Origin: Microstegium vimineum
Taxonomy: Eukaryota; Streptophyta; Magnoliopsida; Poales; Poaceae
Length of the DNA: 64,000 nucleotides
NCBI GenBank assembly: GCA_022036555.1
Contig: CM039130.1
Span: 9,969,285 to 10,033,284, forward strand
Reading direction: 5' to 3'
The notes under the pieces are model-generated. The model saw only the letters and a list, made by a program, of their open reading frames with translations. It was not told the DNA's origin and made no database searches. Numbering within the stretch: position 1 is the stretch's first letter; the number at the start of each line of letters is the position of its first letter. This document shows, piece after piece, positions 35,829 to 48,407 of this stretch. The position numbers and the translations under genes are program-made.

Positions 35829-37168
35829 TCTACCCACCATACACGTGTCAACCTCGTGGTAATACACGTGTACGCTACAAAGTCGGCTAAAACAGTTTAG
35901 TGACGAGATTGAAATCATCATGGTTGTAACGATATCTATGACAAAATACACAAAATTGTCAATATGCAACAGCTATGATGCTATAAAGATGACAAACGTG
36001 ATTTTGTCATACCATCGTCACCGATATATTTCAATGATGATTTTGGCCTTTTCTATGGCAAAAATAGAACATCTTAGATGTAGCAAAAAATAGTAGTGAT
36101 ACTCCTACCATAGTGATACTTTGCAATATTTTTTGTGACATACATGCATGATTGGTTGCAAAACAAGATTTAGTTTAAAATTTATTTTTGTGCCCCTTTT
36201 GAAAGAGAGAGAACCTTCACAAAAGATTCACCATAACATTTAACCACCTTTGGCATTGCATTATTGTTCCTCTTCAAGATGCTTTTAGCTAGTCGACATC
36301 TTCAAAGTAATGCACACAAGTCTCTGTTAGGATTATGTCTTTGGAATAGATCTAACTAATGTGCACACATGTAAGGAAGGATGCTCACACCTGATTTCCA
36401 AAAGATACAAGACAAATCATTCTACCGCCACCTTGCCAGCCTCCACCACATCTCGTGACTAGTAATGACCTGCATCCGATATATATTATTGTAGGTCCTT
36501 CATCGCTGCTTGTGGTTGACTGCAAACTTTTCCATTAAAATCTTGCCCTCACCACTTACCTCACCTTTTGTATTCCACCGCTCGATTGGTGGTGGTTGAC
36601 AACTCTCTACTATTCTAGGGTATTCTTCTCTGATTTTGGCACCCCATCCTAACCCTAGCATATGCTTCTTCTCCAAATCCATTCACCATACTCCAAGGGG
36701 GAGGGACCCCACACTATCCATTAGAGAGCATGTTGTTCGATTCGTTATGACAAGAGAGTGCATGAGAAAGAAAACAGACAGGAAGAAGCTGGCGTCTGAT
36801 CTGGGTCCCTACTAAAATAGTAATATATTACAACACTTATTGCAATGCTACATAGAAGGGAAGCCATGAACACTAACGTTTCTTGCAATAAAAAATTGGT
36901 GCCTTCAAGGGACAGGTTTTTCCTTTGTTAAAAGAAACAAAAATGTGAAAATTAGCTAAAAAGGAAATAGAGAAGGCAATGGCAAAAGAAAATCGACCAT
37001 GCTAGCTGGTATACTAATTTCTCATAGACTCAAACTAATCTTGTGTATTTCAACCATTATGACTTGACTGACGACTGCCTATGAATGAATATCGTCCTTC
37101 TAGTTGTCCCACATTGTTCAAAGTATCAAGAGGAGATAGATTCTATCTTTAACCACATGGATCTCGCC
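35829..37168. other. non-coding, DNA-transposon-like and HIPP downstream region
   Basis: 35830-36130 contains ACACGTG repeats and GACGATTTTGGCC-like stretches reminiscent of CACTA subterminal DNA, without a terminus. 36130-37168 is AT-rich with no supported ORF; it includes the 3' flank of the HIPP gene. Confidence 0.35.
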
Positions 37169-40100
37169 TTACATCAATGAGCAGATGTTAGAGTTGTCAT
37201 CACTGAAAGTGTTGTCATGTTGGGGCCGCACTGGCATCAAGTAGTTCATCGGTGGCGGGTACTGCTGTTGTAGGTGTCCATGCCCATTGTCGTACCCCAT
37301 CAGCTGGTACCCAGTGAAACTTGGCCCATAGTGGTCATTTTGGCTATAAGGGTAATGGGCATTCTTCATCATCTCGTGCTCCTGTTGAGGCTGCACCATC
37401 ATGTATGGTTGTTGTGGCATTGGGTTCGTGGCTACCTGCTGCATCATCTCCTTTCCGCTGTTGGCAACATGGTTAGGATAGAACCCATCCCCAGGCAAGG
37501 TGCTGGTGGGCATACCAAGGCCATGTATAGCACTACCACCATATGGCGGCATGTTGTAGGGACCCATTGACATGCCGCCCATCTGGCCCACAGTGGGGAA
37601 GCTGGTGGGGCCTATCATGTTATTAGTGGGCCTCATCATTCCGCCCTTCTGTGGCGCCATACTTCCACCCATCATCTGGCTGCCTACACCAACACTAATG
37701 TCTTTCTTAACTTGGCTATGGTTGTTCAGGCTACCCAGGGCACCATTGTGTGGTGGCTGCCCAATGGCGCCGTTCTTAGCTTGGCTACCTCCAGCATCCT
37801 GGTATAGCTTCCTGCCCACATTATTCTTGTTGGCATTTCTAGGTACTAGGACCTTGGTGCCTCCACCAAACTTCTTGCCACTCTTCCAACCACCCATATT
37901 GATGGTTGGAGGTGTGCCCATGAGATGAGGTGGAAGCTGTTGCTTCTCCCATTCAGCATCTGTAGCCTCTGCTCAATCTGTTGTTGTATATTTGGAACAT
38001 GTTGCTCTGGTGTCGGTGTTGGTGTCGGATGAGGTAGCACCATTGTTGCATCATTCGTGCCACCACCACTGCCACCATTGCTGCTAGCTTCACCCTAGGG
38101 CAGACTCTTGACACTAGCATCCTTCAGCTGATCTCCCCCATCACTAGCATCAAGCTGGAGCTTTTGGTCGTTGCTCACCGCAGCGGAATTGGCATCCCAC
38201 AGCTGGGCATACATGCGAGCCTTCTTCAACTTTTTGAAGACAGTATCCATGTCCACGAGGCCGGTCGCCGTTACCTTCCCTTGTTGTCTATTGACATTAG
38301 TTTGGTAGACACCTGTGTAAATGAATCCAGCACATTTCTCATATAGGGGGAAAAGAATAGAAAGATAGGAAAAGTAATATGGCTGAATAGAAAAAAGCCT
38401 GTAGCTACTGGAATAATAAAAACAAAAAATACAATGATTTGTGATTTTAAAATATTTCTTTTTCTTACCATCAATCTTGTGCAGGATGTTCTTGATTTTT
38501 TTCACGCATCCATCACAGTTGATGTCTACTTTCAGGTCATAGGTCTGGGAACAAAGAGGGAAAAATGTTAATAATAAGGAACAACAAAAGGCTTGTTGGA
38601 GACATGCACAACAAGATGATGATTATTGAGTTGCCTGCCTGATAAAAACTACAGCAAGCACAAGAAGTAAGATACATGGAATGCATGAGGGCTGTTGCGT
38701 GAGTTGAGAGGAAGCAAAAAAGAAAAGAAAAAACTGACCTGCTGAAAGGACCTTGATGTCGCTCAGCAGGACTAGAGGGGGGTGAATAGGCTTGTTTAAA
38801 ATAAACTTGTAAACTTTCTGTCAGCACAAGTCCGGCACTGCCGGGGTGCCCGGCACTGCTACTCTCTGGGCGGCAGTGCTGGTCTCCAGGACAGAGATAA
38901 GCACAATTCAAAAAGTAAACTGAGAATGGAAATTGTGCTTGAATAGAAACCTTCCTAAAGGTGTAGGGAACCTCTAGCACCTCTTAGAATAGGTCCTTGA
39001 GAAACCCTAGAAATCACCTTGAGAACAAATACAAGTAAAACAAATAACACCAACACAAGTGACACAAGATTTATCCCATGGTTCAGCGTTGCCACCAAGG
39101 CTGGCCTAAGTCCACGTTGTTGAGATTCGTCACACAAGACTTAGGCTTGCCCCACAAGGCTTGTCTTTCCCTCGTTCTCAAATCAAGAGAGTGAACTCTT
39201 GAAGTGAGGGGTGATTTCTTAGCTTCAATGAGATGGTTACAAACCTCCCGAGGCTGCCACACACGTTGGCAAGCTCCACGGGCGACGCTCTAGCTGGCTA
39301 GGAGCAGGCTCCAAGAGTAACGAATGCAATCCACCAGCTTGAACGCGAACCAAGTGCTCTAGACAATGAATAACAGTTTGGGCTGCTCTCTAATGAAGTT
39401 TGGAGGCTCAATCTCTCATAGGATTGGAGAGGAATCAAAGGAGAAGCTTGAGGGGCTCCAATAGAGTTAGAGAGAGGGAGAGAGCTGTTGCTGTGAGCAT
39501 TGGGGAAGGGAATGGTCGAGATGACCATTGGGGGCAGCAGGAAGGGGATATAAATACCCTCTGCTATCCAACGGGCACTTTAAGTCCCGACACTGCTGGA
39601 CTCAGGCCTGGCACTGCTGGACTCCCAGCACTGCTGCTCAGGGGAACAACACCGTTGCGCTGCCCAAAAATGCTCCGAATGAAAAATTATTTTGCAGGGA
39701 GTCTGGGCAAGGTATGAGAGGATGTTTGGTGGAATTTGAGCACTTGGTTGCATATTTAAGCATGCATATTGCATCCCCCTTTGTAGTACGGCATTTCCTA
39801 AACTCAAATTCAAAACATCAAATAATTTAAACACTTTTGAGTTGGTCACCGTATCCTTTGATAATTTGGGGCTGCACCATTGAATGTATTGTCCTTATTC
39901 TTGTAATACCTTGAGCATGTGTTTACAATCATCCTTATCTCATATCTTTGAGCAAACACACCTTAGAGCTTGTGACTTGAATCTTCCAACACATATGAGT
40001 TCAGCCCATGACTTCAAGTCACTTCCACTAATAAATTGATCCTCAACATAATATGACTCCTCATAGCTCGATTAGTACTTCGACTCAATGCAAGTACTCT

Positions 40101-40985
40101 CTTCTTCACCTTATCCATAGTACCTCGGTCTCCTTGACCTTCACCTTTGCTTAGTACCTCAAAGTCCTTTCCTTGCTATCTTCACCCTATCAAGCTATAC
40201 TCAAGTCACATCATATTAAGCATCGATTGAAAACCATTTCTTCAACATTGTGATCCTTGCTTGAATATCTTGTAGATATGAGTGTTGAGATCAATCAAGC
40301 TTTGATATATGAGTCTCCACATAAATATGGTCAAGCCAATTCATAATTCCTTAGATCTTCCTTATTTTGGCTTGACACTCCCATCACTCACTACAATCTC
40401 TATCTTCATACTTCTAGCTTGATCATATTAATGCAAAATGATTTTCCACATCTTTGTCCATACAAGCAAACTAAAGTAGAGACCATCTTATATCCAATAT
40501 ACATTGTCTCCTTTGTCATTTGACCTTTGCTTGGTGTTTTCTCACTAATGCACTATTGATTCATTATTCATTCCTTGATCAACACTAGTCCACTATCCAA
40601 CTCTTCTTGTTCATGTAAAGCAAGCCAATATAGAGATCAATCCATAACTATCAACGCATGTCTCATTTTCCATTTGTCAAGTATGTTTGATTTCACATGA
40701 TACTAAGATATCCCATAAAATAGAAGCCATTTCATTGATTCTATTTGCATTGTTGTCTTTTGCTTGAACTAGATTATTCCCATGATCTTCCAATACAACA
40801 ATACACAATTTGACCTTCATTTTAACATTGTGTGGAATACCATCAAGTTTGCTTTTCTTGTTTAACCTTTCATATACTTAGAAAACTTGTTAGACCTTTA
40901 ATTGTGTTGTCACTCAATTTACCAAAACCCACTAAAGGGCTAGATGCACTTTCACCTACACCGCGAGAATAGTCTCTGTAAGCAT
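37169..40985 (-). pseudogene. heavy-metal-associated isoprenylated plant protein (HIPP), disrupted
   Basis: Three coding exons on the minus strand: exon 1, 40956-40985 (MLTETILAVQ, the last codon now TAG); exon 2, 38469-38544 (LKVDINCDGCVKKIKNILHK); exon 3, 37169-38312. The HMA metal-binding motif is CDGC, followed by the domain end KVTATGLVDMDTVFKKLKK. The long Met/Gly/Pro/Gln-rich C-terminus ends in the CaaX box CSLM (37172-37183), predicting farnesylation and membrane association. HIPPs act in metal handling and stress responses (family knowledge). Damage: a solo LTR sits at the exon 1 donor, TAG replaces the last exon 1 codon, TAG lies at 38095-38097, and there is a frameshift near 37930. 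Splice phases 0 and 1 agree across exons. Confidence 0.85.
38743..40954 (-). mobile_element. solo LTR inserted at the HIPP exon 1/intron 1 junction
   Basis: 2212 bp. On the minus strand it starts TGAAAGTGCATC (40954 downward) and ends GGTCCTTTCA (38743). Flanking 5-mers are CCTGC (38738-38742) and CCTAC (40955-40959), one mismatch, so a target duplication with one later change. It is related to the LTR at 10091-11425, sharing the start, AGTGGGTTTTGGT, and GCAGTGCCGGG-type motifs (38825-38885, 39585-39645). Confidence 0.88.
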
Positions 40986-43900
40986 TCTTGACCAGGCAAT
41001 CCTCCTTTCTCTATTAACCATCATGCGAATTCACGTATCATTAGTCGTCAAATCACTCATCATATCACAAAGACGAAATTTAATCGGTACATGTAATCCT
41101 TCTTTCTCTGTTGCCCATGCGATTTCATGTATCAAACACATGAATGCACATGCTAAACATGTATACTCACATCACTCATCACCTAATTAATAACACGCGC
41201 CTACATGTAATGAGGTTAGCATATATATGAATCATATCCATGTAAAATCAAGAGTATCAAGTCACATGCAAATTTACACGGCAATCAACAAATAGCAAGT
41301 CCAAATTTACAAAATAAAAAAGACATACAATATTTGCCGGATCACACATGCATCAATCGAATCTAGAAAAGATTTTTATATCAAACACTTTCCTTATTTA
41401 TCCTATTTTATAGAATAAAAAATTAGATAAATATATATTTCACACATATTAATACCTCAGCTCCTAGCATGTAATTAATAAATGATCATAGCTGTCTGAT
41501 TCAAAAAAAAATTGAGCGGCTCACACTCATCCACAACAAATCCCATGACTAGGCATAGCCTACACCAAAAATTGCCAAAGGCACACATGAGGCTTCAGGC
41601 CTGCTATGAAAGCACTCAAATCAGGAATAAGAAACTAGCCCAGCAAAAACGAGGAAACATGTCTAGAAGAGAGATGGTAGCTAGTTATGTGCGTTGATGG
41701 CAAAATCCACTAAACACAGGAGCTCTACACGTGAACGCCCACTACATGAATACAGTGTACGATTCACAAGAGACGACAACTATAGCCTGGTGGATCTAGG
41801 GAACAATTTCATGTCTTGCACTAAAAACCACAACATAAAAAAAACAGATCTAGAAAGAGAGAAATAGCAAACCCATGTTAGAGTTAGTACTGTGTTTCCA
41901 AAATTAATTCAAGCCATGAGCAAGGCTTATTAAACGCCTGCTATGTTACTAAGCTACCAGAAAAAAAATATACATGCCAAAGGAAGAAGATACTTCCCAA
42001 TATATATCTACGACAACCTAAGCACATGAAATGAGTTTATGTTGTGCTTACCTTTCGTTTCCGTGCGATCGCCTTTGGCCTGAAGGATTTTTTTTGTTCT
42101 TGCACAAATTGAAATATGGTTCTTGTGCAAATGAGTAGCGAAGGTGGGAGTTTAAATAGGCTAAAAGTGCAGGCAGTAGGCGGTGTTGAACATGTGAACT
42201 ATACATCATGTCCAGATATGAATATTAATGTTGGGTTATCTTTAGTTTCCTTTCAAATATCCCTGGCTCTTGTAAATTTTACGTACTAGTCCCTCAGTAT
42301 TTCTCTTTGGTTAGAACATAGCATTAAAACTTAAGAAAACTACTACCAAACAAGGAACCTTCCTCTAAGTATATATGATGGGTATTTGTCCAAATGGTTT
42401 AACAAGAATATGATGTGAGTAAAAATGCACTATTCACTAAGCGGTTGATTACCCATTTACATAACAGTTAAACACTACACAATGGTACAATATTTATGTT
42501 TAATAGGCCGTTTAGCCTATTTAAATGGCCATTTTTTCTATTTAAGTGGCCATTTAGAACACATTTGAATGGTTTATTGACAAGTGACCAAGTATTTACC
42601 TGTTAGAATTTAGGAGAATGCTAAGAAATGATGCATTCTAGTATTGAAATCCTAATGTCCAAGCTAGGCAAATTTTATCTTTAGCTATATATGACAATAA
42701 ATCGTTAATAGCATTAAGGTTGCATTATGCTCTTCAGGACTATCTTAAGCTATAGAGAACCTACGCAATGATTACATTGAGCCATTACGTACGTGTTTCA
42801 TGTAAAACGTTATTGCTTGCATGGAGAAACATGCATTCTACGTAAGGATCTTGTTATATCACTATGCATTTGTCTCATTTAAAGCGTTACATTTTGCATT
42901 AGAAAACATACAACATATGGATCACGTGATACAGAAGATTGCTTAGCTCGATGTAGTAACGCATCTCATTCTCCAAGTTGTTAGTCCTATTCAATGAGAG
43001 CATATGAAGTTTGTTTAATCTAAATTTGAGTTAGCCCATGTGCCACCTTGCTCCATCAAATATTGTTAGACAAATTTCATCCATTATGCACAATTATTTA
43101 TATTGTCTATTTAAATCAGCAGAAGGTTAACAAATGTACTTAATCTTGAATAATCTTGAAAAGAGGGGCTTGAATGGCATAGGCTACAGAAGGGATGCAC
43201 AATAATTAATGAACCTAGTAATTAGCTGCAATCTGATGCAGTCCTAAACATCATTATCTACTTGTGCTGCTAGAGATATGGTGCATGAAGTCATGGCATC
43301 TGGTACAGCCTGCAGGAGCGCTTCATGCATTTTGTTTGGTTGAGTCAAAGAATGGTGGCAACCACAAAACATTTCAATTATTCTACACTATGGCATATTG
43401 TAGTTTAAGCTATCGCCAAACTTTTCTCTCCTCTTTATGTTACTCTGTTACTATCATTTACAAGTGGCATTAACTCTTTTTCTACCGATCCTATGTTTTT
43501 CTCTTCTTTTCTGGTAGGTGGTTAGTGTATTTTAGTAGGAGTAACTTCTCTTCTCCTACTTTAGCTTTACATACATTCACCATTCAAATCAAAATGAAAT
43601 GGAAAAATAGAATGCATCAAATGGTTGTTTTGTCTCGTTCATGCAAGTACATCCAACATTTTTTTTTATTTCATGGCAATGAGCACATTTTTTCATGTGG
43701 CACGCATTCTGTGAAAGGATGGATAATATCAATCAAATGAATAGAACAGATGCATACATATCGTTTATGCATGTAATTATGTTTTGCTTAACGTATTGAA
43801 AAATATATTTGACTTGTAAGGCACTGTTGATTCATATCTTAAAAACCAAAGGTTTGCATAGTACTGCTTCAGAAATTAATTCATGCAACCATACAAATAT

Positions 43901-44270
43901 CTATGAAGATTTTACGGCTAATGCATTCATTTTTGTTTTGTTGCTACAATTAATTGCCGCTACTAGACTAAAGAAGAGGTTCATAAAGTATTGCTATTAT
44001 TTGTCTATATTTACATGTCTGGTCTTCAATTCGTGCAAATAAGTACACTTATATCTAACCAAACCACTATGTTCATTGTTTTTCTACGATTCATTGCTTG
44101 TGCTAGAGGCAGGCAAGCATGGTCTGCTATAGCTAGACAAGTGTTATTATTTTAATTGCTAAAAAGGACAATATAGACTTATGCCATCTAATACAGATTG
44201 GCACAATTATTCTAGTGGAGATGTATAGACTGATATCATTTAGGTGCTACAATAAAAGATAATCTACAGA
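40986..44270. other. HIPP upstream region, otherwise no gene seen
   Basis: AT-rich with no supported ORF. A possible HIPP promoter: minus-strand TATA-like TATTTAAA at 42151-42158, a candidate non-coding first exon about 42052-42125 ending at a GTAAGC donor (42046-42051). This would make a 5' UTR intron of about 1 kb before the ATG exon. The promoter model is inference. 42200-44270 shows no recognisable element. Confidence 0.35.
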
Positions 44271-44552
44271 AACCACTAGTACAAAAAGTGACTATACAGG
44301 TGGTTCGAAGCTATTTTTACAGACGTTTTTTCGAACCGTCAGCGCTGGGGCCAGTTTTTTTCCGGACCGCCTGTAGAAATGGCCGATTTCTACAGGCGGT
44401 TGTCTTAACGAACCGCCTGTAGAAATGACTGTCCGAAATCACGTTTTGAAAATACAAAAACGCGTTTTAAAAATAGAAAAAAAAGATTTAAATTCTAGGG
44501 AGAGGCCACTAGGAGTCGCATATTTTTTCAGGCAAAATTCACAAACGCACTC

Positions 44553-44620
44553 CAATCGGGACTTGAACCCAAAGACCTCACCCTCGTGCAGCACCTCCCC
44601 TACCACTCCACCCGTGACTC
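44553..44620 (-). other. tRNA-like relic inside CACTA element 1
   Basis: The minus strand reads GGAGTGGTAGGGGAGG, which resembles an A box, and about 40 nt later GGGTTCAAGTCCC, a good B-box match, with tRNA-like spacing. The acceptor stem is not convincing, so it is not called a functional tRNA. Element 2 keeps the first block (about 48770-48790) but not the B box. Confidence 0.4.
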
Positions 44621-44701
44621 ACTTATATGTAAATTCGGTAGTACTTCCTTATATTCTATACTAAACCGAGTGTAAAATGATTGTTTGAGCCACTAGACGA
44701 A

Positions 44702-45090
44702 TTCAAATGAAAAAATTGTGAACTACAAAGTTTCATAAATTTTCGAGATCTACAACTTTCGTGTATAAAGTTTTTTCATCCGAGGTCGTTTACAAAAATT
44801 TGAATTTCAAATTTGACACATTCAAACGTATTTTCCGATGACAAGATGATTTCAAATGAAAATGTTGTGAACTACAAAGTTTCATAACTTTTCGAGATCT
44901 ACAACTTTCATGTAGAAATTTTTTCCATCCGAGGTCATTTACAAAAATTTGAATTTCAAATTTGACACATTCAAACGTATTTTCCGATGACAAGATGATT
45001 TCAAATGAAAAAGTTGTGAACTACAAAGTTTATAAATTTTCGAGATCTACAACTTTCAGGTAGAAAGTTTTTCCATCCAAGTTCGTTTAC
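44702..45090. repeat. 149-bp tandem repeat, about 2.7 units
   Basis: Each unit starts TTCAAATGAAAAA.TTGTGAAC and contains GAGATCTACAACTTTC and TTTGAATTTCAAATTTGAC. The third unit is truncated. Related sequence occurs in about two units at 48881-49110 inside the second CACTA element. Confidence 0.85.
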
Positions 45091-45294
45091 AAAAAATCAA
45101 AAAAATCAGTGGAAAAAATCCGGGAACGATTTCTACTAGCGGTTGTCTTAACGAACCGCCTGTAGAAATCGACTTCTACATGCGGTTCAGAACCGTTTGG
45201 AGTCGTTTTTTTTAGTACAGACGACGTGTAAACTGAAACCGGTTGTACTGTGTTTTGGTGGACGCCTGTAAAAATAGTTTTTCTACTAGTGAAC

Positions 45295-45934
45295 AAAGCT
45301 ACATATAGAGTAGTGCTAGTATTTGTATATCTTTTCAGCTGCAACATTTAGTTCATGCAAATAAATATACATATATAGAAAGATTTTGCAAATCAAACTT
45401 CTACATTTATTTTTGTATATCACTACTAGAGCTGGGTTTTTTCTATCGTCAGGGCAAAAACCCATTAAGAATGTGGTTCATGACGGCTGACTGTCAGGAA
45501 ATGGCCAGTGACGAAGGATGGAAAAAAATTAAGGTGTGGAGAAATTGATGATATATATATATATATATATAATAGAATAATTATTTATATACATATTAAT
45601 CAAACAAACTTAGTAATTATTTAATAATCAAGTAATCAAAATAATAAAAAATTATACAAATACGGAGCTCCAAAACTCACCGACGCTAACTCTTAGAGTC
45701 TAGCAGTCTGCCCTAAGGAAACGCAGTACTATAGTAGTAGCATAGATCATCGACGATGTCAAGCCTGGACTCGTGGAGGCAAAGTTGCTCACGCAGCATA
45801 GTCACACTCGCGATGATCGCCTAATCTTGATCTGATCGAGCGGTGGCGCGGCACGTGGAAACACGAACCGTCGATGCTAGTAGTATTGCCACAAGTTGAA
45901 TCGTCGATTCTTGGTACAGAAAGGAAACTCTCGG
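45295..45934. other. non-coding; CACTA-like start and AT microsatellite
   Basis: CACTACTAGAGCTGGG at 45422 looks like another CACTA terminus with repeated GTCAGGAAATG-type motifs after it (also at 47040-47230), but no partner terminus was found. A pure AT repeat lies at about 45547-45572. No gene. Confidence 0.35.
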
Positions 45935-46705
45935 GTTGTGTTTGGATGCAGATATTGAAGCTCAGGCATTGGAATTGGAATTAGATTTCCTCAATGTTGT
46001 TGTTTGGATGTACGTGGAATTGAGATTTGGCATTGAAGACTCAATTCCTTGGTATTGACATGTAACTGGAATAACCTATCCCAATACGGAGCCCGACCCC
46101 TCTGTATTCGAGTGGAATCGGACTTCTGTGGGCGAGCGGCAGCGGGCGAGCGGACTCTTCCCCATCGCCGGTGGGGTTCCTCTTCCTCTCCCCCATGGCC
46201 GGCCGGCGACGTGAGTTCCTCTCCTCTTCCCCATGGGCGGTGACGCGGGCTCCACTCCTCTTCCTCCCCATCGGTGGCGGCGCGGGCTCGTCTTCCCCCA
46301 TGGACGGGGGCGCGGGCTCCTCTCCTTTCCCATGGCCGGCCAGCGGCGCGGACCCTCTCCTCCCCATGGCCGGTCAGCGGCGCGAGCTCCTCTCCTCTCC
46401 CCCATGGCCGGCCAGTGGCACGAGGTCCTCTACTCTCCCCCATGGCTGCCGGAGCGGGATCCCATCCTCTTCCCCATGGGGCGCGGTCCTGGAGCGCACC
46501 CATGGCTAGGCTCGAGCTTGCATGGGCCCTAAGCCCGACGCCTCAGCCGGTCCTGGCTCCGGTGCGGTGGATCTGGGGAGATGGGTGAGTTCTTTGTACA
46601 TCCAAACAATAGCTTTGGCATTGTAAATTATTTCCAATACCATGCTGATTTGGTATTGTATCCAATTCAATGCCAACATCTTCAATATCTACATCCAAAC
46701 GCAGC
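45935..46705. mobile_element. TIR element carrying a GC-rich minisatellite
   Basis: Terminal inverted repeats of the form GTTGTGTTTGGATGCAGAT (left) and GCTGCGTTTGGATGTAGAT (right, complement), with further matches inward. The direct repeat CTCGG flanks it (45930-45934, 46706-46710). The superfamily is uncertain because a 5-bp duplication is unusual for hAT or Harbinger. The interior 46108-46590 is foreign-looking GC-rich DNA. Confidence 0.65.
46186..46510. repeat. degenerate minisatellite (CCCATGG core, about 40-bp period)
   Basis: About eight degenerate units, each with CTCCTCT...CCCATGG and GCGCGGG. Long open frames on both strands are by-products of the repeat and are not considered genes. 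Confidence 0.65.
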
Positions 46706-46710
46706 CTCGG

Positions 46711-47679
46711 TGACTTTTACAGGCTCGGATAGCCAGTAGGCCAAGGATAAGGCCACCCAGTGAGGCAATAAGCAAAAAGGCCCATATACGTGAATACATG
46801 ATAAGTAGCCACAACAAGCATATAGCGGAAGACTCTAAAATATCGTCGTAATGGTTAAGTAGCTGTTGTTTTTTTTTCTCTAGCTGCCAGCTGAGACATC
46901 TTTTTTTAAAAAAATTATTACATCCATGGTAAATAATATTTGGGGATAAAAATTTCTGAAAATTCAAGGTATGGTGGGCGCCATACCCTACCACTGAAGA
47001 ACTGAAGAGCTCTGCCCCTGGAAATGGCCAATAGGATCCGCTGTCAGGAAAAGCATTCATTCCTATCATCAGTTATTTGTCAGGAAATCTTTCCAGTTGG
47101 CATTTCCTAACAGCCTAGGGTGGCCCCGTCAACCTCTATACAGTAAACTGCCAGGAATTACTATCAGGCATGCCGTCTAGGTACCAACAGCCACTGTCAT
47201 TTTCCTGGCATTTCGACCAACAGGAACTCAATATACATCAGCTTTATATTAAATAAAATGCATTCAATAAATCACAATTCAACAGTTTTGAGTACAATAA
47301 ATCTAATGTATATCCCTAGTGCATGTTAAATCAAAAGGGCATGATATAAGCATGTCTACGCATAAAACTTTTTGGTAGGGTGCCGCCAAAGAATTGTCCC
47401 ATCAGTTTTTAAACCATAGTACATTTCTGCCGACTAATAGTGGTCAGCAGGTCCAGATGGGTGGGTAAATTCTTTATGATTTATGAAAGTCTTTAGTAAT
47501 ATTCTAGACCTACATGTTAGTTTTCGTGGACTGATAAGACTTATCTGTTGTTCATGTCGGTTATAGGAAATTAATGGGAAAAATCAAAACCGTCAAGAAA
47601 AACCGTTGGTCTGGTATACAAATAATTGTTTTCGTTAGAAATTGCCCTGCATGATCTGCTATATATAGCTATACTGATG
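46711..47679. other. non-coding intergenic
   Basis: No gene seen. 47040-47230 contains several GTCAGGAAATG-like motifs similar to those after 45422, perhaps remains of a CACTA element. Confidence 0.35.
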
Positions 47680-47691
47680 TGATTTTTAAGT

Positions 47692-48407
47692 CAGCCTGGG
47701 CGTTCGGTACTACCGAACCGATTGGTTCGGTTCCTCGGTACTCACACTGATTCGGTTCCTGTTAAACTCAGCACCGTTCGGTTCCTCAGAATTCTCGGTA
47801 CCGAGCACTTTCGGTTTCGGTAAATTCGGTTCGGTTCCGGTATTTACCGAAGGTACTGAACACAGTACAGCCGGCCATCGCGTGGGAGATGAGGATGTCG
47901 CGTGAGAGCAGGAGACGAAGACGACGGCGGTGCGGGCACGCGGCCGTCGCGGCATGGTGCGGGCGAATCGAAGGCGACGGCGACGGCGGCGAAGGTGCGG
48001 GTGAGGGGCGACCCCGGGGTGCGGCTGCCGGCTGCGCGTGCGCCGTTTCTGCCTGTCTAGGCTGGGAGTCGCCGAGTCGGGGGATGGCTCGGCCGCTCGA
48101 GGTCGCCGCTCGCCGGGTCGCGGGGTCGGGGACTCGTCCACTCGGGGTCAGGGGTGCGGGAGCCGAGAGGTGGGCCCCCGGTAGATTGGGAAAAATGGGA
48201 AAGGAAGAGTGACCTAGGGTTTGGCCTTTAGATGGGCCGTTGGTGGGCTAATTCGGTTACTTCGGTACTTTCGGTTTACCGAGGTATAGAACCGAAAATA
48301 CCTCGGTAAATTCGGTACCTGAAAACTGGGAACCGAACCTGGAACCGATTTTTTCGGTTTCGGTAAATTCGGTTCGGTTCTCGGTTTTCGGTATTTCGTG
48401 CCCAGAT
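47692..48407. mobile_element. DNA-transposon-like element with CTGGGC...GCCCAG ends
   Basis: 716 bp flanked by the 12-bp direct repeat TGATTTTTAAGT (47680-47691, 48408-48419). It ends in CTGGGC and GCCCAG, with subterminal GGTTCGGTTCC and CCGAACC motifs repeated in both orientations. The GC-rich middle (47880-48180) has no convincing ORF. Resembles hAT-like non-autonomous elements, but a 12-bp duplication is long for hAT (8 bp), so classification is open. Confidence 0.6.

Larger units (their letters stand above)
44274..45291. mobile_element. non-autonomous CACTA element 1
   Basis: Termini CACTAGTACAAAAAGTG (left) and the complement CACTAGTAGAAAAAC (right), with AAC target duplication at 44271-44273 and 45292-45294. 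It contains a 149-bp unit repeated about 2.7 times (units start about 44702, 44851 and 45000) and GAACCGCCTGTAGAAAT subterminal motifs in both orientations. No transposase. The same family as the element at 48459-49294. Confidence 0.9.

Noticed and set aside
37274..37928. Plus-strand ORFs of 98 and 118 codons
   Set aside because: Antisense to HIPP exon 3, which has clear homology and a CaaX terminus.
44553..44620. Functional tRNA gene
   Set aside because: Only box-like similarity; no convincing acceptor stem, and poor conservation in the sister element.
46040..46590. Overlapping ORFs of 100-170 codons on both strands
   Set aside because: They are produced by a degenerate 40-bp repeat. No domain, and no codon-level conservation between units.
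47710..48212. ORFs in the GC-rich middle of the CTGGGC element
   Set aside because: Arg/Gly/Ala-rich in both directions, no motif, inside a transposon-like element.
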